64,000 nucleotides of DNA, from contig NC_049988.1 of assembly GCF_000003815.2 (NCBI RefSeq), positions 2,566,168 through 2,630,167 on the forward strand, in the 5' to 3' direction. The stretch is from Branchiostoma floridae. Its lineage: Eukaryota; Chordata; Leptocardii; Amphioxiformes; Branchiostomatidae. Below are positions 17,112 to 28,336 of this stretch, piece after piece; within the stretch, counting starts at the first letter, position 1, and each line of letters begins with the position of its first letter. The position numbers and the translations under genes were made by a program. Below the pieces are notes generated by a model. It made no database searches, was not told the DNA's origin, and saw only the letters and a list, made by a program, of their open reading frames with translations.

Positions 17112-19060
17112 TAACCCTAGGTAGAAAAAAAAAGTGTTTGCAGTTTTTGTTCTGGTTGGTGTCATGCAATAGCTTGTTGGACAATTGAACTGTTGGACAG
17201 CTTTTGTTTGCTGTTGTCGTACGACATGCTGTAAACAGCCCCAGAGAGATAACAAAACTGCTGGAAAGTTTTGTTGTTGTTGTCATGCGACAGGTTGTTG
17301 GACAACCCCAGGTAAGTAACAAGACTGTTGGACAGTTTTGTTTGTAGTTGTCATGCGACAGGTTGTTGGACAACCCCAGGTAAGTAACAAGACTGTTGGA
17401 CAGTTTTGTTTGTAGTTGTCATGCGACAGGTTGTTGGACAACCCCAGGTAAGTGTACAAGACTATTGGATAGTTTTGTTTGTGGATGGACGACGGGTTGT
17501 GGGATAGCACCAGGCAGGTAACAGGACTGTTGGACAGTTTTGTTTGTTGATATACGAAAGGTTGTGGGACAACACCAGGCAAGTAACAAGACTGTTGGAC
17601 AGTTTGATTTGTTGATGTACGACAGGCTGTGGGACGGCACCAGGCAAGTAACAGGACTGTTGGACAGTTTGGTTTGTGATGTATACGATAGGCTGTGGGA
17701 CAGCACCAGGCAAGTAACAAGACTGTTGGACAGTTTGATTTGTTGATGTACGACAGGCTGTGGGACGGCACCAGGCAAGTAACAGGACTGTTGGACAGTT
17801 TGGTTTGTTGATGTATACGATAGGCTGTGGGACAGCACCAGGCAAGTAACAGGACTGTTGGACAGTTTTGTTTGTTGATATACGAAAGGTTGTGGGACAA
17901 CACCAGGCAAGTAACAGGACTGTTGGACAGTTTGGTTTGTTGATGTATACGATAGGCTGTGGGACAGCACCAGGCAAGTAACAGGACTGTTGGACAGTTT
18001 TGTTTGTTGATGTACGACAGGCTGTGGGACAGCACCAGGCAGGTAAAAAGACTGTTGGACAGTTTTGTTTGTTGATGTACGACAGGCTGTGGGACGGCAC
18101 CAGGCAAGTAACAGGACTGTCGGACAGTTTGTTTGTTGATGTACGACAGGTTGTGGGACAACACCAGGCAAGTAACAGGACTGTTGGGCAGTTTGGTTCG
18201 TTGATGTACGACAAGCTGTGGGACAGCACTAGGCAAGTAACAGGACTGTTGGACAGTTTGGTTGGTTGATGTACGACAGGCTGTGGGACAGCACTAGGCA
18301 GGTAACAAGGCTGTTGAACAGTTTGGTTTGTTGATGTACGGCGGGTTGTGGGACAGCACCAACCAGGTAACAAGACTGTTGGACAGTTTGGTTGGTTGAT
18401 GTACGACAGGCTGTGGGACAGCACCAGGCAAGTAACAAGACTGTTGGACAGTTTGGTTTGTTGTCGTGCGACAGGCTGTGGGACAGCACCAGGTAGGTAA
18501 CAGGACTGTTGGACAGTTTGGTTTGTTGTCGTGCGACAGGCAGTGAGACAACGCCAGGTAGAGTAACAACAGTGTACGACAGTTTTTTGTTTGCTGTTGT
18601 CGTATGACAGGTTGTTGGACAACCCCGGGTAGGTAACAAGACTGTTGGACAGTTTTGTTTGTTGTTGTCGTGCGACAGGTTGGTTAGACAACCCCAGAGA
18701 AGTAAAAAGGCTGCTCGACAGTTTTGTGACGCTGTGCTGTCGTACGACAGATTGTTGAGCAACTCCAGGAAGCCAACAAGACTGTTGGACATTTTTTGTT
18801 TGTTGTTGTCGTGCGACAGGTTGTTAGACAACCCCAGAGAAGTAAAAACGCTGTTAGACAGTTTTGTGGGTTGTCGTACGATAGATTGTTTAGCAACCCC
18901 AGGTAAGCAGCAAAACTGTTGGACATTTTTGTTTGTTGTTGTCGTGTGACAGGTTGTTAGACAACCTCAGAGAATTAAAAGGCTGTTAGATAGTTTTGTG
19001 TGTTGTTGTACGACAGATTGTTGAGTAACCCCAGGTAAGCAGCAAGACTGTTGGAAAGTT
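17112..19060. repeat. 60-65-base minisatellite, about 30 units, with conserved hairpins
   Basis: Each unit contains a first inverted repeat (GGTTGT-TGG-ACAACC or GGCTGT-GGG-ACAGC), then CCAGGTAAGTAACA or CCAGGCAAGTAACA, then a second inverted repeat ACTGTTGGACAGT, then a TTTTGTTTGTTG spacer. Within 17480-18560 the stem pair changes together (GTT with AAC, GCT with AGC). Long minus-strand open frames exist because many units are 60 or 63 bases, but they shift frame and end in the array, so no gene is called. Left edge lost in the gap; right edge decays to about 19480. Confidence 0.9.
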
Positions 19061-19480
19061 TTTGGACTAGAGAAGTAAAGAGACTGTTAGACAGTTTTCT
19101 GTTATCGCACGATATGTTGTTACAAATTTGTTACCCAGGTGTTAGTGGTTGGTCGCACGACAGGTTGTTTAGACAAGCCTAGGTAGGTAACATGGCTGGC
19201 GGACAGTTTTTTATTTTGTTTGTTATGCGACAAGTTGTGGGACAACCACAGGTGGACTTTAAGACTGAAGGACAATTTTTGTGTGCTATGGAGCCGTACT
19301 ATTAGTTATTGGACAGCTTCAGGCTGATAACAGGACTTGGTTTTCGTTCGGTTTGTTACTTGACAAGTCGAGGGACAACTCTAGGCTGATATAGTTGGTC
19401 GTGCGACAGGGCAGCCACATGTAGGAAATGAGAATAGTACAGTTTGGCTGGCTGACTACGACAGGTTTTGGTTAACTTCG
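19061..19480. repeat. Decayed units of the minisatellite
   Basis: CGACAGGTTGT, GGACAACC and GGACAGTTTT still recur here (for example near 19157, 19200 and 19250), but spacing and sequence are irregular. Confidence 0.65.
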
Positions 19481-22028
19481 TGATGGTACATACCGAGACT
19501 GTCAGATACTTTGGTGAGATTTGTGGCATTGCAGATTGTTGATGGACCCCGTGTAGATAACGAGAACAGCAAGCAGTTTTTAACGCGATTGAGAAAATAT
19601 CTACAGAAGCACTGAAGTCGAGGCCGACAATTGTGAAGATTACGGTGTGCAATGTAGAGAATAGTACGTCGTGGATAGTTTTAGGACGAACAGCACAAGA
19701 TTAAAAGTTGGCACTTATATACGTATAACTGCAAGGAGTTTGAACTAATTACGAGTATCATTCGTTCGTTTTTCAACACGCTATTGTATCGCTATGATTC
19801 TTGGTACACGTACGTTTTCTTTGAAATACAAGACACAGAGCAACATTGTTGTAGAACATTCGTAACCAACGACGTATTCGTTAGGTGGTACAGGTTTTCA
19901 AGAGAAATGATACCTTCATCCCGAAGGACATGCAATATGATAAATATGTTACAGGATGCATTCAGTACAACGCGCGTGGGTGTGATGCAAGGACGTCTGA
20001 AAATACCACCTCAAGTTCAGCAACTTAGACCCACCAGCCAGCTGAGAAGTACACGCAGCAAACCATATGGGAGGACGGCGTACAGGCAGGGATGGTGGCC
20101 AAGCAAAGGGATCAAGAAGTTTAAAACCAGACTTAAAATTCAGAAACAGAGAGACAACAGCCCCAGAATTTTTTACTCTCTCGTACGTTCGAATTGTGAC
20201 CTGAACTTCCATTTTGCCTTAAAGTAACAGAATATGTTAGAGGGCGTCTGTTAAACGCTTTCTTCGTAAAAAGAAAAAAAAGAACATCTATACTGTCTTA
20301 GAGTTCACTGTAGGGATGACCACTGTATTTGCTTGTTTTTAATTAGAACACATCAACGTCAGAAGTTGTCCAGGAAGTGACATGTTTTTCGTTGTAATGT
20401 TGAGAAACAACTAGTTATTAAATCGGTTTGCTGTTTTCGTCTGTCTCCATTTTCTTTACTTGGTAGTACGTTCCAGCGCTTATGGTTTATAAGTAATTTG
20501 AAAAGGAGCATGTTTAATATAAAGTGCCATGGATAAATACAGGTTCGTGTATCTTGGGTAGTAATTTGTTGATAACTTGACGAGGCACGAAAGTTAAAAG
20601 GCAGCAGTTATTTTGTCGTTTTATCGAAACACTTAGGCCAAAGTCTAATTTTGTTTCGTAGGTAGATCTGACATGTTTAGCTGTAATGAGTCCAAAGATG
20701 ACGCTATAAAAGTTTCAGGTTAATATAGCCAGTATTAAAAGGTCACTGCTTACTTTCTAACTGTCAGCCTTTATTGGCACACACAGGGTTAAGGCTTATT
20801 TATAGAAGACATGAAGGTTTTGCTGCACATAAAATAGAATATCTTCAATTTATCACATATGCTTTCCAACCTAGACCTAGTAATATAGGGTTGGCTACCC
20901 AGCGCAAAACGGCATTGGCCAAAACTGGTTTCGTCAAGTATGTATCAATTCAAGGGTTAGTGGATTTTCCAGAGAGGTTGTTATCAGTGAAAAGCTAGAA
21001 CAGTAGTGAGGAGGACTCTAACACTTCAATACAGATTTTTTGTTTAGATACAATTATCCCAATGTATGTGACGTAGCTTGGTTTGCTAAACGGCAGTTGA
21101 AACAAATATTTGAAACCGAATGTCGACATTTTTTTTTTGTTTATACCCGAGTTCTGATAGGGAGAAATGGGATTATATTGGGTATTTATTCTTGCAATAT
21201 GTCTGGGCCATTTGTGTACGTCGAATTTGGAGAGATCCGTTATACGAAAGTTACATCTGCTGCGATAATAGACCATTGTTACGTACCGTGTCTATTCTAT
21301 TTATGGGGTTGGGAGTATATTTGGAGTTTGCAACATCTGACAGAGGACACTTCTAGTAGTTTTTAGAAGAGGACCGCCGGCGATGCAAGAAATAAAAAGT
21401 ATTAGACTGCACATTAGTTTTATTGTAGTTGATTCACTTCCGATATGCAGGACACGAATAAAAGAATAATGAATGGAGGTTGGGGTAGAAAGGAATAGAG
21501 AATGATGGTGTGAAGAACTTGGCGGATGAGAGTGGGAGAAGTAAGGATGAGAGTGGGAGAGAACGATAGAGTCAAGGAAGGTTAAGATGAGATTGGGGAT
21601 AGTAGGAGGTATGGATATTTATGAACGATGGAGTGAAGGAAAGTTAGGATGAGATTAGGAATAGTAGGAGGTATGCATATGTAAGAAGGAAGAATAGTAG
21701 CGCCAATATTGTATAGTGATTGTTATGGTAGGTCTGGACCACCACCTATATAAGTGGTAGAGTCCGCTAGTGGTTACGTCACGCACTGTGTGATGCTGGT
21801 TGTTTACCATCATGGAACGGTTCCGTAAGAAGTTGTCAATAGACTATGTCTATGTTGAGTAGGTTGACTATGCGTCCACTGTCGTCCTTGAGTATACACC
21901 GCATGCGTTCCCTATTAGCGTGGAGTCAGCGGTTGGTCTCCTAGAACCCACACACGCACCAAGAAGCTTGGATGCCACGCAACTCCGGGGGTCCTCAGGT
22001 AATGATACTAAAAAGAAGAGGCGCGACG
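19481..22028 (+). other. Composite element right interior, no recognised gene
   Basis: Open frames at 19784-20227 and 21040-21366 begin at TTG, show no family motifs and have no intron context. 21480-21700 is purine-rich, with a direct repeat (GATGAGATTGGGGATAGTAG and GATGAGATTAGGAATAGTAG, 60 to 80 bases apart). CACCTATATAAGTGG near 21750 is a possible second TATA box. Confidence 0.45.
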
Positions 22029-22090
22029 GAAGGCACCACCCCATAGCTTCATATGGATGAGTCAATCACTGCGCAGAAAGAATAGGTAAC
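22029..22090 (+). repeat. B1 end repeat
   Basis: Runs from AGGCACCACCCCATAG to AATAGGTAAC and is identical to B2 at 22353-22414. It contains CAATCACTGCGCAGAAAG, the partner of the A-end inverted repeat. Confidence 0.9.
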
Positions 22091-22202
22091 TATCTTTCCT
22101 GCGCTGTGATTGGCGATGCCTATATTAGGCGAAGACCCAATCCCATATAAAGGCAGGATAGACTATTCACATGCAGTTTGACGGACTCATCCGCACAGCC
22201 TG
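22091..22202 (+). repeat. A2 end repeat
   Basis: Matches A1 over about 112 bases with two differences near its right end, including TATAAA at 22146-22151. It directly abuts B1 with no bases between. Confidence 0.92.
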
Positions 22203-22352
22203 GAATCCGTCGAAGACGTGAACATGGGATAGAAGGAGTGGGACAAGGGAAAAGAGGTAGGCACGATGGAGCGCAGTTTTTCTTTTTCGCCCGCCAACCC
22301 ACCCACCCACTCAGTCTGGGGAATGTTATATGTATCACATCTTCGCGCGACT
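22203..22352. other. A2-B2 spacer
   Basis: 150 bases with a poly-pyrimidine stretch and CCACCCACCCACTCAG. Its left end shows only weak similarity to the sequence after A1. Confidence 0.6.
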
Positions 22353-22414
22353 CCAGGCACCACCCCATAGCTTCATATGGATGAGTCAATCACTGCGCAG
22401 AAAGAATAGGTAAC
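22353..22414 (+). repeat. B2 end repeat
   Basis: Second copy of the B end. The next base begins CATCCAG, the continuation of the interrupted host repeat. Confidence 0.9.
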
Positions 22415-22710
22415 CATCCAGATTGTGAGTTTTCCTGAGTGTTTGGAAGATAGCAAGTATTGGAATGGTGATTTTGTCATAGAGGTAGATGCTGTGCCAT
22501 TAGAATATGCATAGCTTTTTATTACTTATTACTTTTATATACAGGCACACAATGTCCCTCATATGACAGAATCATACCAGGTTTACTTGGTGAAAAGTTG
22601 AACACATCCAGGACGGGAGTTTTCCTAATGTTTGGAAGATAGCAAGTATTGGAATGGTGATTCTGTCATAGAGGTAGACGCTGTGCCATTAGCATATCCA
22701 TAGGTAACGA
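22415..22710. repeat. 165-190-base repeat resumes, about 1.5 units
   Basis: CATCCAGATTGTGAGTTTTC completes the unit broken at 15424. One more full unit follows, with GGCACACAATGTCC near 22545 and GAGGTAGACGCTGTGCC near 22672. Confidence 0.85.
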
Positions 22711-25175
22711 TAAGTAAAAGGTAGAACCGAAGTCTGTACAGTTAAAAGTATTTCGACTGTACATCAATGATGTCAGCAGATTTGTAATATCTTGTCATGC
22801 AAATATGGATGTTGGATGGAGATGCTGAATACCTTGAGAAATGGAAAGAACTAGAGACATGGTAAAATAGAAAATTAACGTACCATCCATGATCATATTA
22901 GTCTGTTAAATGACAATGAAATGACTGGGTGAATATAATGGTTATTGCCAACGTCGTGTAAAGGAAAGCAGCTAGAGTGGTGCTTTTTTATTTAACTGAA
23001 TGTCATTCCTTTCAGTCCTCAAAGTTGAATACAACCACAACAATGATTATGAAAGAAATGTAACTATTGAACGATGTAATAATGCAAAACCGTTACAAAA
23101 ACTCGTATATCTGCTGTATGTCATTGAGACTGGAGATGTTAGGAAAGTTGAATTTTTTTCGTTAATTCTATTAAAGTAAAATCGCTACGGCTGAATGAGC
23201 TTTTGTGATCTTTGAATAGTTTGTCAGTGTGTCAGCATGGTTGATTGTGTTTATATGAGACAACGTAATAGATATGACCCGATAGCAATGGATTCGGTAT
23301 GTATCCTTGAGCTCAACCTGTACCGTTAATCTCTACGCTTGAAATAATGCATGCAAGTTGATGATCATTTAAACGTATCATCTTAAAAATCTGAAAAAAA
23401 AGTGAAAACAAAGCAATCTGCTTTTGCAATATTTATCTGATTACGAAAGCAACTCTTTAGATGTAGTATAAATAAGTAGCCAAAACATGGTGCGAGAGAA
23501 AGCCTTTCTTAACAATGTAGCGGAATTATAAAGTCCACCACTGATTATGTAAATGAGTCCCGACTTGTTACATAATCATTAAAGCCTTATGCCAATCATT
23601 ACCAAACCTACCCATCTGCCACTAATCATTTATTCTTGAAGTATCATCTTCAGGTGTTTACAAGAAAGCTTCACTGCAGTTCCTTCCAGAAACACGGCTA
23701 GGGAAAACAAACTCCGCCCATATATTGTGCCAATGCCATGTTTAGAACACGAGATTTTGAGAAATTCATGTAAGTGCACAAGTTCAGTGGCTTGAAAGGC
23801 TTCGAGCTCAGAACCTCTGGATCAATGTTTTGATCTACCACCCTCCATACGCCACTCGGCCCGACGCAATAGGACTCTACAGGGACTAGTTACTTTATTT
23901 TGCTGAACATTGTTGTATCCCGCCAAAAAACAGTTACTCAAGCAACTGGATGTGATTTTTTGAAACGGTCAGATGTTTGGATAGCATCCACTACCTTTCA
24001 TCAGTGACACTGAGAGCAGGTTATATTTTATACCTATGAATTCATATGCAAAAGCTTAAGGCTTACCCGTTTCGTAATTTTGGATTGTCAAACAAAAAAG
24101 AAACAAAGGTGCCTCCTCTTGCGCCTCTTCTTCAGTCTCACTGACGAAATCATTGGATGATATGTGATACGTCTTACCGTTTCAAAAACGATATCCATTA
24201 CCCTCACATGAAAGCCCGTCATGTCAGCTATAAAAAAAATCGTCAATAAGGTAGCAGAACACAGTATTTATCCGAGAACACCGCTGGTCTCTGACGCGGG
24301 TACATAAAGTAGTACGAATAAATTTGTTGAATCAGAGATCTTATTTAAGGTACAGTCAGATATAACCTGTGATGCGTGGTCACAGAAAGTGTTGACTCTG
24401 GGACTGTATGATTTGAATTGTGAAAGTTTTCTATTTTGTGTATAAATGCGCCCTATTACGCAACTGCCCCTCTAGCGTGAACCGGCTGCAGTTATCTGAC
24501 ATCCGCAGAGCGGCGTTTCAAAGTGGGCGTGAGAAGGCGATGCGCTGACAGATTCTGTTGTTTTTCAGGATTTTTTGGTCAAGCACGTTTTTGGTATTTC
24601 TAAAGTGCACCCTACTATGTTTTTTCCGCGTCGAAGCAAGTTACCTTGAGGGCCTAAACTATAGAAATCTTCATAGGCCGAAAACTGCGTTCTGCTACGT
24701 TAATCTAACGACGGGAAGTTCTGGGAATTGGTAAAACAACCTTGACCTCTCGACCGTACCACTATCCAGTGGGGGAGACCCATGTGCTAGGACAAAAAGG
24801 TCCCAACTTTATATTCCCTGATAAACACAAAACTCCGATTTTAGGCCCTAATCAGAAAGTGGAATCCTTCCCCTGTCACATCCACCTCAAAACTGCCAGG
24901 ATTTCTACCCATTTCACCAGGAGAAAAATCCTGAAGTTTTATATCCTGTACTACCATCTATTTGCATTGTGGATGACCGACAGATCCCTTTTTGTATCTT
25001 ATCAATTTTAAATGCTTTTGTTTTTTTGCTAGTAACCATATACAGTACATATTATTGCAATAGAACGTTACTGACAACAGATAAATCCAATCAGCTGGTA
25101 GGTTGTAGCTACAGAATAATGCGTAATAGCTGCAGCTGTACGTCCTGTCATTAGGTGGCGCTGCAGCAAGACATT
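22711..25175. other. Intergenic DNA, no gene or repeat recognised
   Basis: About 2.5 kb of AT-rich sequence. Open frames are short and unsupported. No splice-flanked exon-like block was seen on either strand. Confidence 0.5.
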
Positions 25176-26110
25176 ACAGTCCTTGAGCCCCTGTCACACG
25201 ACACGAAATATAATTAACTAGGTCTGCGAACTCTAAATAACATATTTGGCACAATTATCGAGCGTTTTTATGGACTGGCTGAAATATTTTAAAGCTTCTA
25301 AGAACTGCTCTCGACGTCCACCGATCAGAACACATCTCATAGTCTTGTATGCTGACATACAAAAATGGCATAAAATACGAACAAAAAGGCTTAGGTTTGC
25401 AGGCCCTGACTCAGGAGTGAGAAGGAAAACTGTTTTCTTTTTTAAGTGGGTACTCTGGACGCTCAGACATGGAAAGAGGACACCAGGAAGGCCGGAGAGA
25501 TGAGTTACAGGTACATATGGGCAGCCATCTCGACTCGAGACCGAATGGACTCGAATTGAAAAAAAAAAAAATCACCAAGCTTGTGTTACACAATATCTCG
25601 CTGTTAAGGGCTGATAGGGCCTGGCCAGTAGAAGGGTTGCTAGCCTCGTAAGATATCACAAGGCAGATATTCAAAGGCGACCCTCTGTCAATTTTAAATT
25701 AAGCTGACAGTCTGGTAATAACCTAATATGGCTGAAGCTCGTCGGCTATATGACAGGATCATGTCAGCTGGTAGACGCAACACCGAAACAATTGTTAAAT
25801 ATATCATGGTATAGACTACAATATCCTATGCAAAGTCAGTTACAGCATTATGATGTTTAGGTTCGCAGGTTAACTATTTTATTAGTCCGTCTTGTATCAA
25901 ATATTTATGGCAGAGACCTGTATAATCTGTTTGTAGTTTATACATTTTCACACCGACGTTCATACCCCTAAATGTATCAGATGTCGAAAGATTCCCTGAG
26001 AGTAAATCCGCCCGGAGTCTCTCGGACTTACTCAGGCACTGGTCCGTAAACATGGACACTGACGAACTTTGTTAGGCATGCATCAATGTTTTGGATCGCT
26101 AGATGGCATC

Positions 26111-26187
<77 letters not shown>

Positions 26188-27344
26188 TGTACATGCTTGG
26201 CATTCGACCTTGCGTAAAACCGGTTTCTCCGGGTTCTATGGAAGGTCGTTTGCCGCCATGTTTATTCAAACCGACTAATGCTGCTTGCAACCTGTGCAGT
26301 GTTTACTATGGATAGGTTAACTATATCGCAGTTGGAGATATACTATTATCAATGTGCTTTACACGACAATCGAGGTATGGAATGTGGTTGGAGTATGGAT
26401 AACATTCAATTTGGACGAAACAAGTTGCTTCAAAAGGGCTGAGCACGACAATGATACGTGAGTGTAATTTTTCTTTAGAATTCGTTCTACAAATGTAAAA
26501 CTTAGAATGTCTTCCTAATTCATATCTACTAGAACAGAAGTTGAATAATACATATGTATATACCTAATGAGGTTTTAGTTTGAACATTTGTCCTCATCGT
26601 AAACTATATAGAACTTGCCGAAGAAAACCTCTCTAGTCATTGCCATTTTTTGAAATTGTCACTTAAAACCTATGTGGGGGGAGTGCTTACTTGTTCATTC
26701 ATTGAGCACGTCTTGTCTATACGTTTCAGCATACTATGTATATAGTATATATATATATATTCTGCGGAGTAAGGCTTTAAGTAGCCGTGTTCATGAGATA
26801 TCAAATTTGATGATAAAGATAAACTGATTCGGCAAACCATTCAATGTATTTCCACTTCATCTACCCTAGTGTCTCATGCATGTTGAAAAACTGAACTTCT
26901 TTACAAACTGGATCCAATCCAAGGTTGAATTGCTATGTATGAAATGTTCCATTCTGATATTTGACTGGTTGGAAAACAAGTCTGTCCGATGACGATCAGT
27001 TTCCAGGTGATCAACCATGCGTTCTAATCAACTGTCGACAAGTCGGTTAACCCCGAGACCATTACAAGCTCGAATCGATCAGTCTCAGTATACTAGTAGT
27101 AAGAGTACAAAGGTATTCGAATGATTCTGTTCTCTTCTAAAATGGTTAATGCAAGATTCGGCACATTATTTTGAGGTTCTATGTACACTCATGAGAGAAT
27201 AAAACGACTATACCTCTTGGGGACACACCAACTTTGATACGAATAACCTTTTAGGGAGTATGTTATCAACTTTAGTTCACGGTAATGATAGTTTATATGC
27301 AAAGATAACAGGGGAAGAAATTATTACTATTATTATTACTATTG
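25176..27344. repeat. Direct segmental duplication, copy 1
   Basis: Shares ordered blocks with 28337-30785: CTGTCACACGACACGAAA, CGTCTTGTATC, TTTATGGCA, GGATCGCTAGATGGCATCAT, GGTTTCTCC, TTACTTGTTCAT, CTGATGACGATCAG and GGGGACACACCAACTTTGAT. No coding function is evident. Confidence 0.85.
26112..26184. repeat. AT dinucleotide microsatellite
   Basis: About 72 bases of AT inserted between GATGGCATCAT and GTATGTACATGC. The second copy of the duplication (29590-29612) lacks it, so it expanded after the duplication. Confidence 0.97.
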
Positions 27345-28336
27345 GGGGGAGGTGTGTCCTTGGGGGCTTATATGTCCTTGGAGCCGAAATGTTCCCCAAA
27401 ATTGGTCATGTGGGCAAAAGAAAGGCTTAAGGTGACTAAATTGACTTAAATTTATTAAGAAATTCTGCCATTTTAGTGCTTTTGGGACCGATTTCTTACT
27501 TTCTGTACTTTTTACTGACAATGCAATATGCACTCTCATAAAATGCTTCAAAGTCTAACCTGGCAGCTCTTCAATACAACTTTAGGTGTGTAAATGGTGG
27601 GAGAATACTTTCCTTATGCTAGAAAGATCAACTTTTAACTTTTTCTTCAGTTTGTGTCACTTTTTGGTTAATGCTATGGAGCCTATCAAATGCCTCAGAC
27701 CACTGCCAAAGCCCTGAGGAAAGTCCTCTGACACCTGCCATGAGATCTATTCCCCTGGGAGCATTCTTGGTCAGAAAGCTTTGAAACTTGGGATAATGTT
27801 TGACAACTCTTACCCGCATCATGCGAAATGATTGAAACGTGTCAATTCTCAAGTTCAGTGGGGTGAGAGGTCATTTTTAAGTATTTTCGGACAAGGCTAC
27901 ATGAAAATGATTAGGTAGCCTTGGCAAAAGTGGCTGTAGAAATGTTTTTCTTGGGATATGTTTGGATTTTGGAGGTGCATATGATATGTAAGGTTCGTAG
28001 CCTCTATATTGTGTTTAAATAGAAACAGATTTTTAGTAATATTTGTGGTTGCAGTAGGCCTTAGAAGTTAGGTGTTTTGGTGTTGTTTACAGTAAGTGAA
28101 AAGGGTTGAAAAGGTCACCACCTATGTTTCCATGGCGTATAATATAATTCCGTCGTAATTTTTTTTTTTCCTTTTTTGTCGTCAAATTACTCTTTAGAGG
28201 CCGGATAACCATGCTAATGTGAGTTTTTCATGTTCTAAAACTCAGGTAGGTGATTTTTGACAGCCTCTTTTTGCCATGTTTCCCATTGTTAAGAACAGGT
28301 AGTCTAAATACCGAAATGTACCCTTTTTAACATTTC
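27345..28336. other. Spacer between duplication copies, with a dispersed repeat
   Basis: 27890-28125 matches 61120-61320 (AGTAGGCCTTAGAAGTTAGG, AAAAGGTCACCACCTATG). 28200-28320 matches 3180-3300. No gene seen. Confidence 0.65.

Larger units (their letters stand above)
15425..22414 (+). mobile_element. 6.99-kb composite element with A1-interior-B1-A2-B2 ends
   Basis: The first about 112 bases (A1, from 15425, TATCTTTCCTGCGCTGTGAT) are repeated almost exactly at 22091 (A2). The about 62 bases ending at 22090 (B1, ...GCGCAGAAAGAATAGGTAAC) are repeated at the very end, up to 22414 (B2). Outside, the host repeat reads ...TTGAACA then CATCCAG..., which together restore the intact repeat with no lost or duplicated bases. 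A1 and B2 also share about 20 bases as an imperfect inverted repeat. Two readings are possible: a split-direct-repeat element as in PAT/Ngaro tyrosine-recombinase retroelements, or two tandem TIR transposons (6.67 kb and 324 bases) with AAC at each junction. No reverse transcriptase, recombinase or transposase is visible; 667 bases of the interior are N. Confidence 0.7.

Noticed and set aside
16325-17255. Frames of 287-341 codons spanning the 667-N gap
   Set aside because: Most of their length is N; the flanking sequence does not support them.
17283-18831. Long minus-strand frames up to 409 codons over the minisatellite
   Set aside because: They exist because many units are 60 or 63 bases and lack stops in that strand. 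They overlap in several frames, and unit-length changes shift them.
17112-19060. CRISPR array
   Set aside because: Eukaryotic context; units are contiguous with no unique spacers and no cas genes.
19784-20227. 147-codon frame in the composite element
   Set aside because: Starts at TTG, no recognised motif, and basic composition without catalytic residues of any recombinase or reverse transcriptase.
15425-22414. RAG-like (ProtoRAG) transposon
   Set aside because: Ends do not start with a CACAGTG/CACTATG-type heptamer, there is no five-base duplication, and no RAG1- or RAG2-like frame is visible.
15425-22414. Helitron
   Set aside because: No 5' TC, no 3' CTRR with hairpin, and the insertion is not between A and T.
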